A stretch of 64,000 nt of DNA from Schlegelella_A sp036263655. GTDB taxonomy: Bacteria > Pseudomonadota > Gammaproteobacteria > Burkholderiales > Burkholderiaceae_C. The notes under the pieces are model-generated. The model ran no database searches. It was given only the letters and a program-made list of their open reading frames with translations, and was not told where the DNA came from. The stretch covers positions 1 to 64,000 of the forward strand of contig DATAGP010000005.1 of NCBI GenBank assembly GCA_036263655.1. The letters run 5' to 3'. Positions 59,637-64,000 of this stretch are shown in pieces. How positions within the stretch are numbered: position 1 is the stretch's first letter; every line of letters begins with the position of its first letter. A program made the position numbers and the translations under genes.

Positions 59637-61478
59637 CTACCAGCCCACCGCGTGTCCGTCCTTGCGGGGATCGGACCCCGACCGGTAGACCCCATTGACC
59701 GGGCCGGGCCGCGGCGAGTTGAACTGCGGTGCGGGCAGGGCCGGGTCGCGCTGGAAATAGATTGCCTGGAAGCCCCCGACGCTGCCGTTCGTCGTGGCGA
59801 TGGGATGTCCCATGGCCTGCAGCGCATCGCCCACGATGGACCGCAGGTTCGGTTCGAGGGACAGGGTACCCGGGCCCGTGGTGCTCTGCGAGTGCGTGTA
59901 GCGCGCCGCGTCAGCCGACGCTTGAGGGTTGAAGCCGAGATCGATCGCATTGATCAGATGCGTCACGTGCGAGTACGCCTGGATGGCGCCTTGCATGTTG
60001 CCGAAGGCCATGCGGGGCTCACCGTCCTTCATGACGAAGCCGGTGATGATGGTGTGAAACGGCCGTTTACGCGGCGCAACCACGTTGGGATGGTTCGGCG
60101 TGCGGTTGAAGCCGGCGCCGCGGTCGTGAAGCACGAAGCCGTATCCGGGGACGGTGATCCGGCTGCCGAACACGTTGAAGACACTGTGGACGACAGACGC
60201 CATGTTTCCCCAGCGGTCGGCGGTCATCAGGTTGATCGTGCCACCGAGCGGGTTGGGCCCGGGCACCACGCTCGCGCGCATCGGGTTGAGCTGGTTGCAC
60301 TTGGAGGCTGCGTAGGACTTGGACAACAGCCGGATGAGCGGGACCTTGACGAACAGCGGATCACCGTTGTAGGCCCCGAGATCGGCATAGGCAAGCTTCT
60401 TCGCTTCCACCAGGAAATGCCAGAACTGCGGCGACATGTGGCCCAGGTTCGCCAGGTTGTAGCCGTGGTGCGGGACGCATGCTTCGAGAATGTTCAACAT
60501 GAGCAGCGCGGCCCAGCCCTGGCCGGGCGGAGGCACCTGGAACACGTCGAAACCGTGGTAATTGGTCGAGATCGGTTCGACCCATTCGGGCCGGAAGTCC
60601 GCGAGGTCGCTCAAGGTCATGACGCCGCCGAGCGACTGGACCTTGTTGACGATCGCCTCCGCGATCGGGCCGCGGTAGAAGGCATCTGCCCCTTGCGTCT
60701 GCAGCAGCCGCATCGCCCGCGCCAGGCCGGGATTGCGGAACACGCTGTACAAGGCGGGAACGTTGTTGTTGACCAGGAGCTCGCGTGCGGAGTCGATGTC
60801 GTTGCGAAGGGCGTTGACGCTGCTGGCCCAGTCCGCATGGTGTCGCTCCGTGATGCCGAAGCCCTCCTCGGCCAGGGTCGCCGCACGGTCGAACGTCTCC
60901 CTGAACGTCATGGTGCCGAAGCGCTTCAACATGGCGTCGAAGCCCGCCACGGCGCCCGGCACCGTGATCGAGTTCACCCCGGTGAGCGTGCGGGTGCTGA
61001 AGTAGGACTCGGTCCACCCGGCCGGAGCCCAGCCGGCGCTGTTCAGGGCGTACAGCTTCTTGTCTCGGGCAGACCAATAGAGCACGAACACATCACCGCC
61101 GATGCCGGTATCGTTCTGCGAGGTCACGTCCAGAACCGCTGCAGTGGCGACGGCCGCATCCATCGCGTTGCCGCCTTTCTCGAGGATCTCGAGTCCGGCC
61201 TGGGCCGCCAGATGATGGCTGGTGGCGACCATGCCGTTCCTGGCGACGACTTCCGAACGGCCTTGGTCACGCCAGCCCATGGGGCGGGTGCCCCGCACGG
61301 TCTTGTCATTCAAGCTCACGCCCGGATTCTCGAGGCCGAGCGGGATGCCGAACGGCGTCTGCGACTGGGCGGTCGCGCCAGCGGCCGCGGCCGTGATCGC
61401 CAGCGACAGGACTGCATTGCGCAGTGACGACGAGTGGCCTGAGCAACGCCGAACCGCGCTCATCAGATTGGGCAGCAT
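59637..61478 (-). CDS. Gamma-glutamyltransferase (Ntn hydrolase) family, exported
   Basis: A 613-residue exported Ntn hydrolase that cleaves or transfers gamma-glutamyl groups (glutathione or related). The signal peptide is SSSLRNAVLSLAITAAAAGATA. The large subunit has HLAAQAGLEILEKGGNAMDAAVA and QNDTGIGGDVFVLYWS. The autoprocessing site is likely the Thr in PLGGTINLMTADRWGN, whose T-I-N differs from the usual T-T-H of classical GGT, so substrate preference may differ. The GAGGAG site six bases before ATG 61478 sets the start over an ATG ten codons upstream. A good sigma-70-type promoter lies about 70 bp upstream. Confidence 0.85.
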   Translation of the reverse strand: MLPNLMSAVRRCSGHSSSLRNAVLSLAITAAAAGATAQSQTPFGIPLGLENPGVSLNDKTVRGTRPMGWRDQGRSEVVARNGMVATSHHLAAQAGLEILEKGGNAMDAAVATAAVLDVTSQNDTGIGGDVFVLYWSARDKKLYALNSAGWAPAGWTESYFSTRTLTGVNSITVPGAVAGFDAMLKRFGTMTFRETFDRAATLAEEGFGITERHHADWASSVNALRNDIDSARELLVNNNVPALYSVFRNPGLARAMRLLQTQGADAFYRGPIAEAIVNKVQSLGGVMTLSDLADFRPEWVEPISTNYHGFDVFQVPPPGQGWAALLMLNILEACVPHHGYNLANLGHMSPQFWHFLVEAKKLAYADLGAYNGDPLFVKVPLIRLLSKSYAASKCNQLNPMRASVVPGPNPLGGTINLMTADRWGNMASVVHSVFNVFGSRITVPGYGFVLHDRGAGFNRTPNHPNVVAPRKRPFHTIITGFVMKDGEPRMAFGNMQGAIQAYSHVTHLINAIDLGFNPQASADAARYTHSQSTTGPGTLSLEPNLRSIVGDALQAMGHPIATTNGSVGGFQAIYFQRDPALPAPQFNSPRPGPVNGVYRSGSDPRKDGHAVGW

Positions 61479-61549
61479 GCTGTCTCCTCGAGTGTCGTGG
61501 TCCGACACCTATCGCAGAGACCTGCACCAATTTGGCGGCCCCTAAATCC

Positions 61550-61578
61550 ACAGTAAAGGAACCGTTACATAGTGTCAA
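61550..61578 (-). promoter_or_regulatory. Sigma-70-type promoter for the gamma-glutamyltransferase gene
   Basis: On the minus strand TTGACA (61578-61573) is followed after exactly 17 bp by TACTGT (61555-61550). Transcription would start near 61543, giving a leader of about 65 bases. The 288-bp gap between 61478 and 61767 is noticeably richer in A+T than the rest of the window and otherwise shows no gene. Confidence 0.6.
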
Positions 61579-61766
61579 TACGAGAGACGAGCACGCGGTT
61601 ATTGGATCGTCCTTGACGAAAGTCCTTCTCGGTGCCAGAGCAACAACCGTGGAGCTTGGACAGATCTCAGAGGCCAGTTAACAGCGAAGCAAGTTGTGGC
61701 GATGCCGTCGCACCGCTGACGCATCGCATGCCACGCGCCAGCTCGCGAGCTGCTGTGCCGCGCCGC

Positions 61767-63221
61767 TCAGAACGGATAGTGCCGCGGCGTCGTCTGCACC
61801 GTGATCCACCTCAGGTCGGTGAACTCGGCGATGCCGGCGCTGCCGCCGAACCGGCCGAGCCCCGAGCCCTTGACGCCGCCGAAGGGCATCTGCGCCTCGT
61901 CGTGCACCGTCGACGCGTTGACGTGGCAGATGCCCGACTCGATCCGCCGCGCGACGTTGATGGCGCGGCCGATGTCGCGCCCGAACACCGCCGCGGAGAG
62001 GCCGTACTCGTTGTCGTTGGCGCACTCGACCGCCGCCTCGACGCCGCTGACGCGGACGATGCACTTCACCGGCCCGAAGGTCTCCTCATGGAAGATGCGC
62101 ATCTCGCGCGTGACGTGGTCGAGCAGGGTCGCCGGCATCAGCGTGTTCTCGGCCTTGCCGCCGCAGAGCAGCTTGGCGCCCTTGGCCAGCGCGTCGTCGA
62201 TCAGCGCATTGCAGTGCTCGACCGTGTGCATGCCGACCACCGAGCCGAGCACCACCGGGTCCTTGCCGCGCGGGTCGCCGAGCGGCAGCGCCTTGGCCTT
62301 GGCGACGAAGCGGTCGACGAAGGTGTCGGCGATCTTGGTGTCGACGATGACCCGCTCGGTGCTCATGCAGATCTGCCCCGAGTTGGCGAAGCAGCCGAAG
62401 GCGGCGGCATTCACCGCCTCGTCGATGTCGGCGTCGTCGAGGATGACGAGCGGCGCCTTGCCGCCGAGCTCGAGCACCACCGGCTTCAGGTGCTTGGCGC
62501 AGACCGCGGCGATGATCTTGCCGACCCGCGTCGAGCCGGTGAAGTTGACGCGCCGCACCGCCGGGTGCGCGACCATCGCCTCGACCACCGCGCCCGCGTC
62601 TTGCGGGGCGTTCGTCACGTAGTTCAGGACGCCGGGCGGGAAGCCCGCCTCCTGGAACGCCTCGACGATCAGGCGGTGCGTGCGCGGACAGCTCTCGCTG
62701 CCCTTCAGCACCACGGTGTTGCCGCAGGCCAGCGGCGTGGCGATGGCCCGCGTCGCCAGGATCACCGGCGCGTTCCACGGCGCGACGCCGAGGACGACGC
62801 CGGCCGGCTGGCGGATGCCCATCGCCAGCGAGCCGGGCACGTCGGAGGGAATGATCTCGCCGGCGATCTGCGTCGTGATCGACGCCGCCTCGCGGACCAT
62901 GCCGGCCGCGAGCATGACGTTGAAGCCGGCCCAGCCGGCGCTGGCGCCGGTCTCGGCGGCGATCGCCTCGATGAACTGCGGCACCCTGGCGTCGAGGGCG
63001 TCGGCGGCCTTCAGCAGCAGGGCGCGGCGCTCGCTCGGGCCGGTCTGGCTCCAGGTCTTGAAGGCCGCCGCCGCGGCCTCGACGGCGCGGACCGCGTCCT
63101 CGGGGCTGGCGGCGGGGGCGCGCGTCGCGACCTGCTGGTCGAGCGGGTTGCGGCGTTCGAAGGTGGCGCCGTTCTTCGCGGTCGCGGCGAGGCCGTTGAT
63201 GAGCATGGACAGATCGGACAT
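61767..63221 (-). CDS. Aldehyde dehydrogenase (vanillin/salicylaldehyde-type)
   Basis: NAD(P)-dependent oxidation of an aldehyde, probably aromatic; 484 residues if started at the ATG 63221, which has an AGGAG site seven bases upstream. Motifs: cofactor loop VNFTGSTRVGK, catalytic Glu in LELGGKAPLVI, catalytic Cys in FANSGQICMSTERV, and ETFGPVKCIVRV with MPFGGVKGSGLGRFGG near the C-terminus. The resemblance is to vanillin and salicylaldehyde dehydrogenases. The frame is continuous with the preceding livF gene (no stop between), so it may also be made as the C-terminal part of a 731-residue fusion. Confidence 0.9.
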   Translation of the reverse strand: MSDLSMLINGLAATAKNGATFERRNPLDQQVATRAPAASPEDAVRAVEAAAAAFKTWSQTGPSERRALLLKAADALDARVPQFIEAIAAETGASAGWAGFNVMLAAGMVREAASITTQIAGEIIPSDVPGSLAMGIRQPAGVVLGVAPWNAPVILATRAIATPLACGNTVVLKGSESCPRTHRLIVEAFQEAGFPPGVLNYVTNAPQDAGAVVEAMVAHPAVRRVNFTGSTRVGKIIAAVCAKHLKPVVLELGGKAPLVILDDADIDEAVNAAAFGCFANSGQICMSTERVIVDTKIADTFVDRFVAKAKALPLGDPRGKDPVVLGSVVGMHTVEHCNALIDDALAKGAKLLCGGKAENTLMPATLLDHVTREMRIFHEETFGPVKCIVRVSGVEAAVECANDNEYGLSAAVFGRDIGRAINVARRIESGICHVNASTVHDEAQMPFGGVKGSGLGRFGGSAGIAEFTDLRWITVQTTPRHYPF

Positions 63222-63962
63222 GGCGTTCTCCTGGACGGGGGTGGGCGAGGCCGCGCCAGCGGCCCCGAGGTAGGCGTGGCGGACGGCGTCGGAGCGGGCG
63301 AGCTCCGCTGCCGTGCCGCTGGCGACGATGCGGCCGCGCTCGAGGACGTGGCCGCGATCGGCGATGGCGAGGGCCTTGCGCACGTTCTGCTCGACGAGCA
63401 GCACCGTGGTGCCGGCGTCGGCGATGCGCCGGGCGATGGCGAGCAGCTCGTCGACCATGCGCGGGGCGAGGCCCAGCGACGGCTCGTCGAGGAGGAGCAG
63501 GCGCGGGCCGGACATCATGGCCCGGGCGACGGCGACCATCTGCTGCTCGCCGCCGCTCATGGTCCCGGCGAGCTGGCCGGCGCGCTCGGCCAGGCGCGGG
63601 AAGTCGCGCAGGACCTGCGCCTGGCGCCGGCGGCGCTCGTCGCGGCCGACGAGCCAGCCGCCGAGCTCGATGTTCTCGGCGACTGTCATCTGCCCGAACA
63701 GCTGCCGGCCTTCGGCGACGAGGGCCAGGCCGCGGCGCACCGCCCGGTTCGGCTCCTCCGGCGGCAGCGGCTCGCCGTCGAGGACGATGCGGCCGAGGCG
63801 CGGGATCAGTCCGGCGATCGCCTTCAGCAGGGTCGTCTTGCCGGCGCCGTTGGGCCCGAGCACGACGGTGAGCCCGGGCTCGATCCGCAGGTCGAGATCG
63901 CGCACCACCAGGAAGCGGCCGTAGCCGGCGCTGACGCCGTCGAGGGCGAGCTGAGCGCTCAT
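61767..63962 (-). CDS. livF: LivF-type ABC ATPase whose frame continues without a stop into aldehyde dehydrogenase
   Basis: The first ~240 residues are a complete LivF ATPase of a branched-chain amino acid (or aromatic acid) ABC importer. Walker A is LGPNGAGKTTLLKAI, Q-loop region VAEGRQLFGQMTVAENIELG, signature MSGGEQQMVAVARAM, Walker B LLLLDEPSLGLAP, and VLLVEQNVRKAL holds the switch His-equivalent region. LivF normally stops after the AYLG-type end; here AYLGAAGAASPTPVQENA runs directly into the aldehyde dehydrogenase start. Its own start overlaps the livG stop (ATGA). Either a genuine fusion or a lost stop with internal re-initiation. Confidence 0.85.
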   Translation of the reverse strand: MSAQLALDGVSAGYGRFLVVRDLDLRIEPGLTVVLGPNGAGKTTLLKAIAGLIPRLGRIVLDGEPLPPEEPNRAVRRGLALVAEGRQLFGQMTVAENIELGGWLVGRDERRRRQAQVLRDFPRLAERAGQLAGTMSGGEQQMVAVARAMMSGPRLLLLDEPSLGLAPRMVDELLAIARRIADAGTTVLLVEQNVRKALAIADRGHVLERGRIVASGTAAELARSDAVRHAYLGAAGAASPTPVQENAMSDLSMLINGLAATAKNGATFERRNPLDQQVATRAPAASPEDAVRAVEAAAAAFKTWSQTGPSERRALLLKAADALDARVPQFIEAIAAETGASAGWAGFNVMLAAGMVREAASITTQIAGEIIPSDVPGSLAMGIRQPAGVVLGVAPWNAPVILATRAIATPLACGNTVVLKGSESCPRTHRLIVEAFQEAGFPPGVLNYVTNAPQDAGAVVEAMVAHPAVRRVNFTGSTRVGKIIAAVCAKHLKPVVLELGGKAPLVILDDADIDEAVNAAAFGCFANSGQICMSTERVIVDTKIADTFVDRFVAKAKALPLGDPRGKDPVVLGSVVGMHTVEHCNALIDDALAKGAKLLCGGKAENTLMPATLLDHVTREMRIFHEETFGPVKCIVRVSGVEAAVECANDNEYGLSAAVFGRDIGRAINVARRIESGICHVNASTVHDEAQMPFGGVKGSGLGRFGGSAGIAEFTDLRWITVQTTPRHYPF

Positions 63963-64000
63963 GCGGACTCCGCCATCTCGTCGCCGAGATAGGCCTCGAT
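63959..64000 (-). CDS. livG: LivG-type ABC ATPase, C-terminal end only (cut by window edge)
   Basis: Only the last 13 codons are inside the window, reading IEAYLGDEMAESA and stop. EAYLG is the characteristic C-terminal end of LivG ATPases. The TGA stop (63961-63959) overlaps the livF ATG, the usual livG-livF arrangement, so the rest of the transporter (livHMJK) should lie beyond the right edge. Confidence 0.7.
   Translation of the reverse strand: MEAYLGDEMAESA

Overview
This is a gene-dense stretch of chromosome, very rich in G+C, with antisense reading frames open over long distances. It most likely comes from a high-GC betaproteobacterium of the Burkholderiales type. The pointers are a TctC/Bug solute receptor, a DUF2917 protein, two PEP-CTERM secreted proteins, a DUF3299 protein, many LysR/GntR/ArsR/TetR regulators, and many CoA-linked catabolic genes. 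I saw no rRNA or tRNA gene, insertion sequence, prophage or CRISPR array. The assignment is inference; no phylogenetic marker gene was recognised.

Layout. 1-2.7 kb: a leucine/isovalerate-type biotin-dependent acyl-CoA carboxylase (liuB then liuD, minus strand, liuD cut by the window edge) with a REP-like inverted repeat between the subunits. 2.7-9.9 kb: a GNAT acetyltransferase; an Ivy-type lysozyme inhibitor with a two-helix membrane protein, divergent from a LuxR-type regulator across a 24-bp palindrome; an ArsR/SRPBCC/GST operon with a palindrome abutting its start; and a tannase-family lipoprotein divergent from a LysR regulator across a perfect 7-5-7 dyad. 10-21.5 kb: DUF2917 and TPR proteins; an overlapping operon of isovaleryl-CoA dehydrogenase, cytochrome P450 and a BTAD-type regulator fused to two alpha/beta hydrolases; a LytS/LytTR two-component pair; a membrane acyltransferase; and a DUF5996 protein. 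The isovaleryl-CoA dehydrogenase gene carries almost the same 24-25-bp upstream element as liuB, which ties the two parts of leucine catabolism together.

21.5-32.5 kb is rich in stress functions. It holds an FtsH protease divergent from an Hsp20, small basic and DUF3606 proteins, a second LytS/LytTR pair in an operon with a GIN-domain protein, a formyltransferase fused to two ACT domains, and two further Hsp20 genes behind a good sigma-32-type promoter. 32.6-42.7 kb is a catabolic island. Its minus-strand genes are an acyl-CoA dehydrogenase, a Bug receptor, an enoyl-CoA hydratase, a class III CoA-transferase and a double-length acyl-CoA dehydrogenase. Opposite them lie a FadR-type regulator, with a concentric operator in the divergent promoter, and an MFS transporter; an amidase gene converges on the transporter.

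42.8-64 kb is a mixed accessory region. It contains a decayed gene, dodecin, TetR plus a YdjM-type membrane protein, a B3-like metallo-beta-lactamase-fold enzyme with DUF3299 and a divergent LysR, and an amidohydrolase. It also holds two PEP-CTERM proteins (one frameshifted), an NMT1-type binding lipoprotein, a GrdB-like protein lacking selenocysteine, a frameshifted MFS gene, a crotonase, a vanadium-haloperoxidase/PAP2-type lipoprotein with a divergent LysR, and a gamma-glutamyltransferase. The window ends in a branched-chain amino acid ABC transporter (livG, livF) whose livF frame runs without a stop into an aldehyde dehydrogenase. Most regulators sit divergent from a likely target, so the region reads as a series of separately controlled small regulons. 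No intergenic gap exceeds 300 bases; the largest are 61479-61766, which carries a promoter, and 55932-56187, where I see nothing.
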